Part shown: piece after piece, positions 8,231 through 17,681 of the stretch
Layout of the letters: each line of letters starts with the position of its first letter
Position numbering within the stretch: the first letter of the stretch is position 1
Origin: a virus
Strand: one strand, 5' to 3'
DNA: 34,136 bases
IMG/VR virus record: IMGVR_UViG_3300050116_000025
Coordinates: 1-34,136 of that record
Notes under the pieces: model-generated
Databases searched by the model: none
Told to the model about the DNA's origin: nothing
What the model saw: the letters and a program-made list of their open reading frames with translations, nothing else
Position numbers and translations under genes: made by a program

Positions 8231-9102
8231 TGGCACTCGTCACCACACCGAACGTCGTCGGAATGACCGTTGCCGCGGCGACGGCTGCCATCGAGGCGGT
8301 CGGGCTCGTCCTCGGGACTGAGACCCCGGCGCTCAATCCGTATGTCGCGATCGGTGACATCGCATTCCAGACCCCCGCCGCCTACAAGCTGGTTCAGGCG
8401 ACGACGATCGTGCTGAACCCCGTGGTGGATGCCGACGGCAACCAGGTCGACGACAGCGACGGGAACCCGATCTATAACCGCGTCACGGTGCCCACGGCGG
8501 TGGACCTTGGCATCTCGGCGATCGCGATCTCTCCGAACATCGACCAGACGCTCATCAGTCAGTACGCGCAGAGCCCGGTGCTGACAGAGCTCATCGACAA
8601 CCTCGCGGAGTATTTCGACCAGAGTGCGAACTGGAATAACTTCTACCAGTACGTCTGGAACATCGACACCGCGCAGGCGTGGGGCCTGGACTTCTGGGGG
8701 AAGATTCTGGGGGTGAGCCGGTATCTGGAGATCCCGGTCACTGCGGAGTACCTGGGACTGGATGGCTCAGGCGCCACGGCGAGTGGCTACCCGTTCGACG
8801 TGGGTGTCTTTTACGATGGGGCGACCTCAACACAGACCTATGCGCTTTCAGACGCAGCCTACCGTACGCTGCTCTACGCCAAGGCGTTCGCGAACATCTG
8901 CCGCACTTCCATCCCGGTACTCAACCAGCTCATGCGGCTACTGTTCCCGGGCTTTGGAGATACGTACTGCCTGGACAGCGGCAACATGGCGATGACCTAT
9001 TACCTGGGATGGGCACCGACCGCGATCCAGTTGGCGATCGTGGAACAGTCCGGCGCCGTCCCGCATCCAACCGGCGTCGCCGTGACGGTCACACACCTTT
9101 AG
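8230..9102 (+). CDS. PASTA domain fused to DUF2612-like baseplate protein
   Basis: 290 residues from GTG 8230, which shares its G with the TAG of gpJ; the frame is open upstream but that is a gpJ shadow. Residues 4-65 form a PASTA domain: TPNVVGMTVAAATAAIEAVG followed by a beta hairpin and the strand YKLVQATTIVLNPVV. The rest (SANWNNFYQYVWNIDTAQAW, GLDFWGKILGVSRYLEIP, AYRTLLYAKAFANICRTSIP, LNQLMRLLFPG) fits DUF2612, the gpI-like baseplate protein that connects wedge and tail fibre. PASTA domains are known mainly from bacterial penicillin-binding proteins and Ser/Thr kinases, where they bind muropeptides. In this position it may contact peptidoglycan or simply be a structural spacer. Confidence 0.8.
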   Translation: MALVTTPNVVGMTVAAATAAIEAVGLVLGTETPALNPYVAIGDIAFQTPAAYKLVQATTIVLNPVVDADGNQVDDSDGNPIYNRVTVPTAVDLGISAIAISPNIDQTLISQYAQSPVLTELIDNLAEYFDQSANWNNFYQYVWNIDTAQAWGLDFWGKILGVSRYLEIPVTAEYLGLDGSGATASGYPFDVGVFYDGATSTQTYALSDAAYRTLLYAKAFANICRTSIPVLNQLMRLLFPGFGDTYCLDSGNMAMTYYLGWAPTAIQLAIVEQSGAVPHPTGVAVTVTHL

Positions 9103-9111
9103 GACAACTCT

Positions 9112-10167
9112 ATGCCAGGCGTACCCTCACCACCGGTCATTCTTGAAGGCTTCGGCACTGGTGCCGGCGGCAGTTACATCACGACCCCGATCCCGCTGGC
9201 CTCGCAGCAGCCCAACCCTCGCGCGTCGTACACCGACGGATTCCCCCCGCAGACGGTAGGGGCGACCGGGACCCCGCCTGATGTGCGGGATTTCAACGGC
9301 ATCCTGTTCGCGGTCAGCGCCAATATCGCCGCCTTCTCGGCCGGCCAGTTCCAGCAGTTCTCAGCCGCGATCTCCACGGCGGATGGAGGCTACCTCACTG
9401 GCGCCATTGTGCTCGCCGCAGACAACTCCGGCTTCTGGCTGAATGGGACGAATGGCAATACCGCAAATCCCGACACGGCGGCTGCGGGCTCGGGCTGGGC
9501 GCCGCTCGCGCAGTACGGACTGACGGCCCTCACGGGACTCACCAACGCGAACGTCACGCTCTCCGCGCCGCAGGCCGCGAAAGCAACCCTCACGCTCGCT
9601 GGCACACTGACCGGGAACATACAGATCATCCTCCCGCCGTGGACGAGCCGGTGGCTGGTCCAGAACGCCACCACCGGCGCCTTCACCGTCACCTGCAAGA
9701 CCGCCGCCGGCACCGGGGTGATCGTCCCGCAGGGCGTCACGACAATGATTTACGGGGACGGGACCAACATCGATCTCGTGGGCAACTCGTTGTCGGCGAA
9801 TGTTGGTGCCGTGGCGAACACCCTGGCGCTGCGGGACTCGGGAGGCGGGCTCACGGCTTCGTCCTTCAACGTGTCCTCGGATGCGCGCTTGAAGGACAAC
9901 ATCGAGCCGATCCCAGACGCCCTGGCGCGCCTTAATCTCCTCGATGGAGTGACGTTCACCTGGAAAGAGAGTGGGGTTCGGGCCGCCGGCATCATCGCGC
10001 AGCAGCTCCTCGAGGCATTGCCTGAGGCTGTGAGCAATAAAGACGGGGCACTGTTCGTCGACCCGATGGGCGTCATCGCACTGCTGGTCGAGGCGCTGAA
10101 CGAGGAGCGGCGCGCGCGCGGCGAGTTGGAAGCGCGCGTGGCGGCGCTTGAGCCAGGTAACAGGTAA
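9112..10167 (+). CDS. Tail fibre/spike protein with C-terminal peptidase S74 chaperone
   Basis: 351 residues, ATG 9 nt after the preceding stop. The N-terminal region (VPSPPVILEGFGTGAGGSYI, GFPPQTVGATGTPPDVRDFNG) resembles tail-fibre attachment domains. The middle is beta repeat (GYLTGAIVLAADNSGFWLNG). Residues 254-345 form an S74 intramolecular chaperone: SSDARLKDNIEPIPDAL with the Ser256/Lys261 spacing of the self-cleaving dyad, followed by GVTFTWKE and AAGIIAQQLLEALPEAV. A terminal coiled coil (ALNEERRARGELEARVAALE) completes it. The chaperone trimerises the fibre and then cuts itself off. It is probably the receptor-binding fibre attached to the baseplate. Confidence 0.85.
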   Translation: MPGVPSPPVILEGFGTGAGGSYITTPIPLASQQPNPRASYTDGFPPQTVGATGTPPDVRDFNGILFAVSANIAAFSAGQFQQFSAAISTADGGYLTGAIVLAADNSGFWLNGTNGNTANPDTAAAGSGWAPLAQYGLTALTGLTNANVTLSAPQAAKATLTLAGTLTGNIQIILPPWTSRWLVQNATTGAFTVTCKTAAGTGVIVPQGVTTMIYGDGTNIDLVGNSLSANVGAVANTLALRDSGGGLTASSFNVSSDARLKDNIEPIPDALARLNLLDGVTFTWKESGVRAAGIIAQQLLEALPEAVSNKDGALFVDPMGVIALLVEALNEERRARGELEARVAALEPGNR

Positions 10168-11102
10168 TGGCCTCTGGGTTTAAAGACGTGGCGGTCGACC
10201 TCGACAGCATCTTCGCCCCCTGGCAGACCGGGTGGTCACAAGCGGCGGCGACGGAATTTGAGATCGCGGGCGTTGACCTGAACGCCCGCTACGCGAAGCT
10301 CTCGGCGGGCGTGGCAGCGGCGGTCACCAACTTCAAGGAGAGTGGCGGGGCCGACCTCAACACGATTTTCGCAGCCTATGGGTCCACGGGCGTCGCTGTG
10401 CTCACGCAACCCAGTGCCGTGTCGGGTTCCGCCGCAGCCGGGAATCCATCGGGCACTGTTACGAGCAACACGACGACTTGTGCCGGCAGCAAAGGGGGAG
10501 GCACTTACACCTACGTCTGGCACATTGCCAATGGCTCGGGCTTTACGTTGACGGCACCGAACTCCGCCACGACGGCAATCACCGGCACGGTCCCCGCAGG
10601 CCAGTCCGTCAGCGGACAGATCTATTGCACGATCTCCGATGGCGTCACCAGCATCAACACCAACACGGTCAACTGCTCACTCCAGAACACGACTTCTGCG
10701 TATATCTACAACGGCACCGTGTCGGCGGGCGAGATCAGCACCGGGTCCGGTTCCGTCGAGATTAGACAGTTTGGCTGGTCACTCTCTGCATTTACGGGAG
10801 GCACTGTAATGGGTTCGATCTCTCCGGGATCAGATATCCACGGCAATGCTATCGGCGCTGTCTACGGAAGCGAGTCAGGGTCCCCAATACCTTATTCGTA
10901 CGGGACGCTCCTCGTAATTCACGGGAATTTGCCGCAGAATTATTTCGCTGTGATGGTAGTTGACGGCGACAATCCGTATGCGTCTTCGAGTGCTTCGTAC
11001 AGCCAATCGAGCGGATATACATTTTGGAGTTGGACTGGTTCAAGTAGCGGCTACGCAGCCATTCTTGCTTCTGGCGGAAATCACTCCGTGACTATCCAGT
11101 AA
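10167..11102 (+). CDS. Tail fibre-associated protein with DLN repeats and Ig-like domain
   Basis: 311 residues, ATG sharing its A with the TAA of the fibre gene. The N-terminus carries three copies of a short motif: [20 protein letters not shown] and [11 protein letters not shown], about 30 residues apart. Residues 85-170 form a beta-sandwich with paired cysteines ([20 protein letters not shown] and [20 protein letters not shown]), resembling Ig/PKD-like folds. The C-terminal third (from about nt 10790) is more AT-rich and Ser/Tyr/Gly-rich, ending [16 protein letters not shown]. This suggests a separately acquired receptor-binding tip. Exact function unknown; position between fibre genes implies adsorption. 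Confidence 0.65.
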   Translation: MASGFKDVAVDLDSIFAPWQTGWSQAAATEFEIAGVDLNARYAKLSAGVAAAVTNFKESGGADLNTIFAAYGSTGVAVLTQPSAVSGSAAAGNPSGTVTSNTTTCAGSKGGGTYTYVWHIANGSGFTLTAPNSATTAITGTVPAGQSVSGQIYCTISDGVTSINTNTVNCSLQNTTSAYIYNGTVSAGEISTGSGSVEIRQFGWSLSAFTGGTVMGSISPGSDIHGNAIGAVYGSESGSPIPYSYGTLLVIHGNLPQNYFAVMVVDGDNPYASSSASYSQSSGYTFWSWTGSSSGYAAILASGGNHSVTIQ

Positions 11103-11115
11103 GGAATTTATTTCC

Positions 11116-13026
11116 ATGAAGCGGTTAAGTTTAGCCATTTTGATTTGCCTGCTCTTGCCGGCAGTAGGTGCAGCTCAAGAGGTCGGCAGCTACCCGAATG
11201 CCGGCGTGCTCACGGGTACCGAGCGCATCCTCGCGGACCAGTCTGTGACCTTCCCCTGCACCGGCTGCACGGTGAACCTGACGCCGGATCAGATCTCAAC
11301 CTTCCTGCTGGGGTCTGGGAATTTCTTCCCCACCTACACGGTCGGCTTCCTTTACTGGAACGGGACGGCCCTGCAGTGGAGCGCGGTGGGCACCGGCACC
11401 GTCAACACCAGCGGCTTTCCGGCCAGCGGGAATCTCGCGGCGTTCACCGGCGCCACGACGATCAGTGTGGGGAATCTAAGCGGGGACTGCACGACCTCCG
11501 GCTCGCTCACGATCACCTGCAGTTCGACGCTCGGCACGCCCTTCGGTACGTTCGCCACGCAGAGCACCCCCACGGGCTCGACGCAGTGCCTGCAGGTCAA
11601 CTCCGCCGGGGTGGTCGCGGGCGCGGGCTTCGCCTGCGGCTCCGGCGGCGGCTCCGGGACCTTCAGTGGAATCACAAGCAGCACGAACACGACCGCTGCG
11701 ATGGTGGTGGGCTCTGGCGCTAGTCTCACGACGAGCGGCTCCGGGACCATCACGCCTTCGGTGATCTCGTTGACGGCTTCGGGTCCGGGAGGCGTGACCG
11801 GCAATCTACCCGTAGGCAACCTGAACGGGGGCACGAGCGCGAGCGCCTCGACCTTTTGGCGCGGGGATGGCACGTGGAACACGCTTACCGCGGCGGCCGT
11901 CTCGCTTACGTCTACCGGCAACGGCGGCGTAATCCCCAGCGGTACGTCAGGCCAGATCCTCGCCTCTGCCGGCACCGTCTCGCCGCCCACCTGGCAGTCC
12001 GTCAACACCCTCGCCGGTTTGACGGCCGACACGACGCCGGCGCTGGCGGACCTGTTCCTGATCTACTCGCAATCGGCGACCGCGACCGAAAGCGTCACGG
12101 GCACTGCACTCGCGACATTGTTCAGCAGCGGCGGGGGCGGGGCCTTCAGCGGACTCACCGGCGGCACGAACACGTCCGCCGCGATGCTCTGCGGCACGGG
12201 CTGCACCCTGGGTCCCACTGGCACGGGAACGGTGACGGCAAACGCGTTGAGCACAGGCACCGCCTACACCTTAAACAGCCTTTCGATCGCGGGCAACATT
12301 TCCACTGGCGCCACTCTCTCCAATGGCGTAGGGCTGGTGACCGCCTTCCCCACCTACACTGACTCGAGCGGCACGGGTGGAACGATAAGCACTTTCACTG
12401 GATTTGCTTTCCCGACCTTCACTGCGGCGGCGAGTACGGCGACAACGTACTCGAATGTCTTCGGCGTGACTTTTGGCATCCCTTCGTGCGGCACCAATGC
12501 TACGTGCTCCGCGAAATGGGCAATGGGTGTTCTGAGTGGGGAAGCGCTGTTTAACGGTGGGATGACCGTTACAGGCGGAGCGAGTATTGATGCGGATGGC
12601 GCCAGCGCTACAACCATCGGCACTGGCGCAGACACAGGTTCAGTGACCATCGGTGGCGGGTCTAACGAGATAGTTCTTGGGAGTTATCTGAACGTCACGA
12701 GCGCCATGAGGGCGGTGAACACCGGAACGACTTCCGATACCCTTGCGACCAAACTACAGACGGTCTACGAATCGGCCAACACCGCCTCAGGCGCATTCAC
12801 GGTCACGCTCGCGGCTCCACAGAGCGACGGTGAACGGCGCCGCATCTGTTTTAAGAACCTCACTGGCACGATCACGTGGACAGTGACGACGCCCGCGACA
12901 GCGACGTCGGGATTCCCGACAACCTTGGGGCCAGCAAGCGGGAATGGTCCCTGTTTCGAGATGGTCTACAACGCCGTCAGCGGCACCCCTGCCAACGCTC
13001 CGGCAACGACATGGCTTCCGTATTGA
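11116..13026 (+). CDS. Large fibre-like protein with Sec signal peptide
   Basis: 636 residues, ATG preceded by AAGGA. Residues 1-20 look like a Sec signal peptide: positive start MKRL, hydrophobic [11 protein letters not shown], then VGAAQ with an A-x-A type cleavage site. The mature part is Gly/Thr/Ser-rich beta repeat with tail-fibre signatures, notably [20 protein letters not shown] followed by RGDGTW around residues 235-260, and [14 protein letters not shown] repeats. It carries several cysteine pairs (PCTGC, LCGTGC, CGTNATC), which fits oxidation outside the cytoplasm. A signal peptide on a fibre-like protein is unusual because fibres normally assemble in the cytoplasm. Alternatives: a wrongly recruited hydrophobic N-terminus used as an anchor, or a truly secreted decoy/adhesin. 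Confidence 0.7.
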   Translation: MKRLSLAILICLLLPAVGAAQEVGSYPNAGVLTGTERILADQSVTFPCTGCTVNLTPDQISTFLLGSGNFFPTYTVGFLYWNGTALQWSAVGTGTVNTSGFPASGNLAAFTGATTISVGNLSGDCTTSGSLTITCSSTLGTPFGTFATQSTPTGSTQCLQVNSAGVVAGAGFACGSGGGSGTFSGITSSTNTTAAMVVGSGASLTTSGSGTITPSVISLTASGPGGVTGNLPVGNLNGGTSASASTFWRGDGTWNTLTAAAVSLTSTGNGGVIPSGTSGQILASAGTVSPPTWQSVNTLAGLTADTTPALADLFLIYSQSATATESVTGTALATLFSSGGGGAFSGLTGGTNTSAAMLCGTGCTLGPTGTGTVTANALSTGTAYTLNSLSIAGNISTGATLSNGVGLVTAFPTYTDSSGTGGTISTFTGFAFPTFTAAASTATTYSNVFGVTFGIPSCGTNATCSAKWAMGVLSGEALFNGGMTVTGGASIDADGASATTIGTGADTGSVTIGGGSNEIVLGSYLNVTSAMRAVNTGTTSDTLATKLQTVYESANTASGAFTVTLAAPQSDGERRRICFKNLTGTITWTVTTPATATSGFPTTLGPASGNGPCFEMVYNAVSGTPANAPATTWLPY

Positions 13027-13038
13027 TTGGGGACAGCT

Positions 13039-16000
13039 ATGAATAAGATCACCCGCTTCTTCTCGCTCGCCCTGCTCGCACTCTCGGCGGCACTGGTTCC
13101 GGCGCCGCAGACCGCCGCGCAGGGCTGCATCGTGCTGTCCAACGGCTCGCTGCTGTCGACCGGCGCGGGGATCTTGTGCAGTGGCAATCCGCTGCCACCC
13201 GCTCCGCAAGCGATCTGGCCCGGGGTGGTCTCGAGCACCGCGGCGGAGGTCGGGGCGTGGCCGCCGAACGTCGCTACGCCGACCCCGCCGTACACCTACA
13301 ACCTGTACCGCAACGGCACGCAGCTCGCCACCGGCATCGTCCCTACGCCACCGGACACCGGCGCGCAGCCGCAGATCTTCTACCTTGATCAATCGCTGAC
13401 CTACAGCACCAACTACACCTATTACTACACGGCGGTCTTAGGCGGGGTGGAGAGCGCGCCGTCGCCTTCCTGGTCGTTCACGACACTCGCCGGCACCACA
13501 ACTGCGACCACGGCTCCCACAGCGCCCACTGACCCATCCTCATGGGTCGTCGCCTACTCGCTGCCCACAGGCGGCACGACGTGGAAGGCGACCAACACCA
13601 CCACCAATAGCCAAAGCTGCACGCCTTCAGGGGGCGTTGCCACCGGCTGCGGGCTGCAGTACGCACTGAGCGCGGCAAACATCGCTGGCGGGGATGTGAT
13701 CGTTGCGACTGCTGGGGCGACGTACTCCGGCAACTTCACCATGCCGGCGTTCACTGGAGCTAGTGGCTGGACCTACCTCGTCTCCAGCCAGGACCCCGGC
13801 TACAACGGTTCCGGAACTCTGCCTGCGTACACGACCAACAGCACGCCGCTGGATTACAGCCCCGCGCCGATCACTGGCACGCTGGCGGCTTCAGCGGTAA
13901 GTGCAACTCTCACGACCCCGTGGGCCGGGCGCTCGGGCAATTACCCGACACTCTTCAAGCCGACGACTGCCGGGGCGGTTCCAGACACCCGCTCGGTGAT
14001 CTACACCAACGGGCTGACCACGGTCTCGTGGTCTGTTGGACTCGTCAATGCGGCGAGCGCGACGATCTACCCGTGCGTCTTAAGCGGCGTGACGCCGTTC
14101 GACATTCCGTCGATGGCGACTATCAGCTTTCCCTACGGGAACCAGGGCGATGGTCTCATCATCCCCCCTGCTGCCACCAAGGTGCGCATCGTCGGGATCA
14201 ACATCACCCCGACGCCGAGCATCACCACGCAGATGTTTTACGCGGTGTACGCCGGCAACATTGCCTCCGCCGGCAATACGCCCACGCCTTGCGCCAGCAT
14301 CTACTTCGACCGCGACCTGATCGGGCCGGACACGGCCACCTACGGCAGCGGCATGAGCTTCGTAACTCATGGCATCGGCTCGGGGTGCAACAACCTTTTC
14401 GTACACCAAAGCTACATCCGCGGCATCACTAACGACTCCGGCAGCGGCGGGGCGGCGGGCGGGGACGCCAACGGCATCTTTACGTTCGGCGGTGGTCCGA
14501 TTGCTGTCGAGCAAACCTATCTTGAGGGCCAGAGCGAAGGGATGATGCTCGGTGGGACGTATATCGCGCAGGCGAACCAGTCCCACGATGTCGTCTATCG
14601 CTACAACTACAACACCAAGCCCACGCAGTGGCTGGCGAACGAGCTGGGCGAGAGCCCCAAGAATCACTTCGAGCTGAAGATGGGGCAGCGGGTCGCCGCC
14701 TACGGCAACCTGCATCAAGGCAACTGGTCAGGCGTGGCGTCCGAGGGCCAGCACGGCCGCTCGTTCGTGATTGGCGCGCGTGACCAGACCGCTTCCGTAG
14801 GCAGCGGTTATACGGTGAGCGGCATCACTAAGGCGTCGTCAGCCGTCGTCACCGTCAGCACCGTGCAGGGCACCAATCCCTTCAGCACCGTGAGTGGCTC
14901 GAACAGCATCATCGTGTCTGCCATTACCACCGGCATGACGCAGATCAACAACATCCAGGGGACCGTCACCGCGACCGGCGGCTCGTCCGGCGCCTGGACC
15001 GCGACCACCAATATCAACAGCTCTGCGTTCACCGCGTGGAGCGCAGGCGGCGTGGCATACAACACGACGATGACCACGCAGAATCCGTGGATCTACGTGT
15101 CTGATTTCAGCGCTCATGACAATAAAATCTATGGGGTGAACTCCTGCGCGTACTTCTTCAGCGCCGATCACAGCGCCGAGGGGTGGACCGGGCGCGTAAA
15201 CTTCTCGAACAACATTTGCCAGATACAGCCCGGCGTTCCGGTCTCCGGCACTGTCGATCAGGGTTATGGCATCTGGACGGACGGCATCGTTCCTGACGCA
15301 ACAATCGACCACAACACATTCATTATCGATACGGCCCACCTCCAGAACAGCGGTCTGTACACGGCCAGCATCTACGATGACAGCGCCGGCCCAAACACGC
15401 TGTACACCGACCGCTGGACAATCACCAACAACATCATGGACGGGACGGCGGCTGTGAGCGGCACCAGCGAGGCCGGCGCCAGCACCAACACCGCCCTTGC
15501 CGCGTACTTCAAGAACACCACATGGAACAAGAACCTCACGGTTCTGGACAACTCAGCAGCGCCCACCGGCACGTTCAGCCATGTGGCATACGGCTCCATT
15601 GGCTTCTGGGGCTTCAACGCCAACAGCTACCAGCCGCAGCCCGCCAACCAGTGGAACGTGGGCGCCGGTAGCTACTCCGCGGCCTCGACTACGGGCGGAG
15701 CGCTCGGCGCGGCGTTTGAGCAGGACGGCTATCCGCTGCTGGCGATGACGAGTTATGGAGGGACAGAGACAGAAACTACTGCTACGGCAGGCGTGACGTG
15801 GACGCAGATGGCCAGTCGCAGACATTATTCATTGACGAGTTGGTACCCAACTTGGAATGATTCATCTGGAGGTACAGCCGCCACTGTAACTGCGTCAGTC
15901 AAGTCTGCGAACGTAATGGCGGCTCCTGCGCGCGTTCTCAATTACTTCATCGCCACAACGGTTCCAGACGGCTCCACAGGCTCAGGTTCAGTCTATTACT

Positions 16001-17109
16001 CGTTCTATGAGTACCTGCTGGGCGCCAAGTGGCTGCTCTACAACGCCGCTGGAAGTACAGGCTCCGTGGTCACGAATGGTGGTGAGCCGGTAGTCAACGT
16101 TACCACCTACGCGCCAACCTACAGCAGTCAAACCTTTACTCAGTACTATGCCCCGTGGCTCTTGGGCTGGAACTTCAATGGCGTTGGACAGACCGCAAAT
16201 CCTCTCATGGACGGCCTGTTCTTTGATAACTACGAGCACGGTGCCGTTGCGACCGGGTACTGGAACCTGACAGCCTCATCCGCTCCCGGTGAACCTGACC
16301 CCAACCAGTGGGTGCGAACGGGCGAGGCCGGGATCGTGTCGGCGCTGCGCTCGGCTGCACCATCGACCTACATTCAAGGAGGCAATGTTGCTGCTGCTGT
16401 CGGGCCCGGTATTACGCTCACCGGACTTACTAACACGCTGGATGTCCCATATCTGGAGTCAATGTCAGGCCAGTCGTATTCGCAGGAGACCGTGAGCTGG
16501 GCGCGCGTCCTCTCAGTAGTCCAGCAGGCCCAGACAATGTGGACCGGCCTTCCCAATAGCGGCTGCATCTGGCACGCCGACAGCATGTCGGGGACCACCG
16601 GACAGGATTACGCATCCACGCTCCGAAGCGACCCCAACTGGCAAGCCGTGCGCTATACCATCGGGGCATCAATGGTGCTTGGATGTTATTACGCGGTCAC
16701 GGCAAACTCGACCTCGACCGGATACAACAGCGCCGCGCAGTTCAACCTCGACGTGATGAACGAGGGCGCGGGCCTCACCTCGACGCAAGGCTATGAGTAC
16801 TTGGGCCAGCCGCTCACCACCGCGCAAGGGGCTATTCAGACAGCGGCGTGGCAGACAATCTCCGGTCAGCAGATTTGGAGACGGGATTTCGCAAACGGCA
16901 TCGTGCTGGTGCGTATTCCGACGAACGCTCCGGTGACGACGGCCAACACGACCTCAGTGACCGTGACCGCGACGATGCTCGGGAACAAGACCTACCACCT
17001 CTACACGAGCTCGCAGGACTCTACCTACAGCGGCGCTTCCGAGACTTCGTGGACATTTCCGCGGGACCGGGACTCCATCGTTCTTTTGAACAGCGCGACG
17101 GTGTATTAA
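13039..17109 (+). CDS. Beta-helix plus TIM-barrel-like depolymerase candidate with signal peptide
   Basis: 1356 residues from ATG 13039, preceded by GGGGA; a TTG at 13027 is in frame but has no ribosome site. Residues 1-29 are a Sec-type signal (MNKITRFFSLALLALSAALV, then PQTAAQGC). Residues about 55-150 resemble a fibronectin III domain (YTYNLYRNGTQLATG, YTYYYTAVLGGVESAP). Residues 165-900 are a right-handed beta-helix of pectate-lyase type (YIRGITNDS, IDHNTFIIDTAHLQNSG, WTITNNIMDGT). Residues about 930-1356 resemble putative glycosidases with a TIM barrel: MDGLFFDNYEHG with Asp1058 and Asp1063, YLESMSG with Glu1140, and the C-terminal QQIWRRDFANGIVLVRIPTN. Likely role: degrading capsule or O-antigen. 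Two catalytic-looking modules in one chain are notable. Assignments are by pattern only. Confidence 0.65.
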   Translation: MNKITRFFSLALLALSAALVPAPQTAAQGCIVLSNGSLLSTGAGILCSGNPLPPAPQAIWPGVVSSTAAEVGAWPPNVATPTPPYTYNLYRNGTQLATGIVPTPPDTGAQPQIFYLDQSLTYSTNYTYYYTAVLGGVESAPSPSWSFTTLAGTTTATTAPTAPTDPSSWVVAYSLPTGGTTWKATNTTTNSQSCTPSGGVATGCGLQYALSAANIAGGDVIVATAGATYSGNFTMPAFTGASGWTYLVSSQDPGYNGSGTLPAYTTNSTPLDYSPAPITGTLAASAVSATLTTPWAGRSGNYPTLFKPTTAGAVPDTRSVIYTNGLTTVSWSVGLVNAASATIYPCVLSGVTPFDIPSMATISFPYGNQGDGLIIPPAATKVRIVGINITPTPSITTQMFYAVYAGNIASAGNTPTPCASIYFDRDLIGPDTATYGSGMSFVTHGIGSGCNNLFVHQSYIRGITNDSGSGGAAGGDANGIFTFGGGPIAVEQTYLEGQSEGMMLGGTYIAQANQSHDVVYRYNYNTKPTQWLANELGESPKNHFELKMGQRVAAYGNLHQGNWSGVASEGQHGRSFVIGARDQTASVGSGYTVSGITKASSAVVTVSTVQGTNPFSTVSGSNSIIVSAITTGMTQINNIQGTVTATGGSSGAWTATTNINSSAFTAWSAGGVAYNTTMTTQNPWIYVSDFSAHDNKIYGVNSCAYFFSADHSAEGWTGRVNFSNNICQIQPGVPVSGTVDQGYGIWTDGIVPDATIDHNTFIIDTAHLQNSGLYTASIYDDSAGPNTLYTDRWTITNNIMDGTAAVSGTSEAGASTNTALAAYFKNTTWNKNLTVLDNSAAPTGTFSHVAYGSIGFWGFNANSYQPQPANQWNVGAGSYSAASTTGGALGAAFEQDGYPLLAMTSYGGTETETTATAGVTWTQMASRRHYSLTSWYPTWNDSSGGTAATVTASVKSANVMAAPARVLNYFIATTVPDGSTGSGSVYYSFYEYLLGAKWLLYNAAGSTGSVVTNGGEPVVNVTTYAPTYSSQTFTQYYAPWLLGWNFNGVGQTANPLMDGLFFDNYEHGAVATGYWNLTASSAPGEPDPNQWVRTGEAGIVSALRSAAPSTYIQGGNVAAAVGPGITLTGLTNTLDVPYLESMSGQSYSQETVSWARVLSVVQQAQTMWTGLPNSGCIWHADSMSGTTGQDYASTLRSDPNWQAVRYTIGASMVLGCYYAVTANSTSTGYNSAAQFNLDVMNEGAGLTSTQGYEYLGQPLTTAQGAIQTAAWQTISGQQIWRRDFANGIVLVRIPTNAPVTTANTTSVTVTATMLGNKTYHLYTSSQDSTYSGASETSWTFPRDRDSIVLLNSATVY

Positions 17110-17113
17110 GGAT

Positions 17114-17476
17114 ATGAGCGAGCTGTCTTCCAATGAATACTCAGTGCGCATTGCGGTACTGGAGACTAGGCTTCACGCGGCTGATGAGGCGCGAAGGTTA
17201 CAGGCCGCAGAGTACGAACGGCGTCTTGACTTGCTGAACCACGCGCATCAAAAAGCCTTGGAGGAACGCACAGTAGTTGTGTCGCGTGAACTGTTCGACG
17301 CTGGAATGAGGGAGAGCAAGTTGCTTACTGAGACGGTACGCACCGAGTCTCGCAGAGACAGAGATGCGACGGAAACCAGGATCAATGGGTTGTCCGCCAA
17401 AATCTATACCGGCGTCGGGATCGTGATGGCGTTGCAGGTCGTGATCTATTTGGCGCTGGAGTTCTGGAAAAAATGA
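17114..17476 (+). CDS. Coiled-coil protein with C-terminal membrane segment
   Basis: 120 residues, ATG preceded by AAGGA. Residues 8-60 are a charged helix with heptads (IAVLETRLHAADEARRLQAA), the middle is Arg/Glu-rich, and residues 96-116 are hydrophobic (IYTGVGIVMALQVVIYLALE) followed by FWKK. This predicts a tail-anchored membrane protein with its coiled coil in the cytoplasm. It starts the lysis-side gene block and overlaps the next gene by 4 nt. The 17682-18386 gene has the same plan. Similar proteins in other phages are annotated as holin-associated or of unknown function; none could be confirmed here. Confidence 0.65.
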   Translation: MSELSSNEYSVRIAVLETRLHAADEARRLQAAEYERRLDLLNHAHQKALEERTVVVSRELFDAGMRESKLLTETVRTESRRDRDATETRINGLSAKIYTGVGIVMALQVVIYLALEFWKK

Positions 17477-17670
17477 GTGCCTTACAGGAAGAGTTCGCAC
17501 AGTCCGCCGCCAAGCTGATCCAGAAGGCGGCCGAACTCGGCTACACCGTGACGCTCGGCGGCGACGGCACGACCAACAGCGGAGCGGCGGTGGGGTCGTC
17601 GGTCAGCTTGCCGGAGAGCGGGTACGGCAACGCCGTCTTCCTCATCGGCACGCCGCCGAGCACATGCTGA
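17473..17670 (+). CDS. Small protein of unknown function
   Basis: 65 residues, ATG in an ATGA overlap with the upstream gene. It starts with an amphipathic helix (LQEEFAQSAAKLIQKAAELG), followed by a short Gly/Ser-rich beta segment (YTVTLGGDGTTNSG) and ends in PPSTC. No membrane segment or known motif was recognised. Translational coupling to both neighbours supports it being real. The function is unknown. Confidence 0.55.
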   Translation: MSALQEEFAQSAAKLIQKAAELGYTVTLGGDGTTNSGAAVGSSVSLPESGYGNAVFLIGTPPSTC

Positions 17671-17681
17671 GAAGTAAACAC

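Noticed and set aside
6575-8236. Very long - strand open frame (553 codons) opposite gpW and gpJ
   Set aside because: Composition dominated by Arg, Asp, Gly and His; it mirrors the codon pattern of gpJ on the other strand.
17180-17210. CTGATGAGGCGCGAAGG on the + strand resembling a hammerhead core
   Set aside because: Lies inside a coding frame, stem II would have no loop, and no stem III or cleavage site follows.
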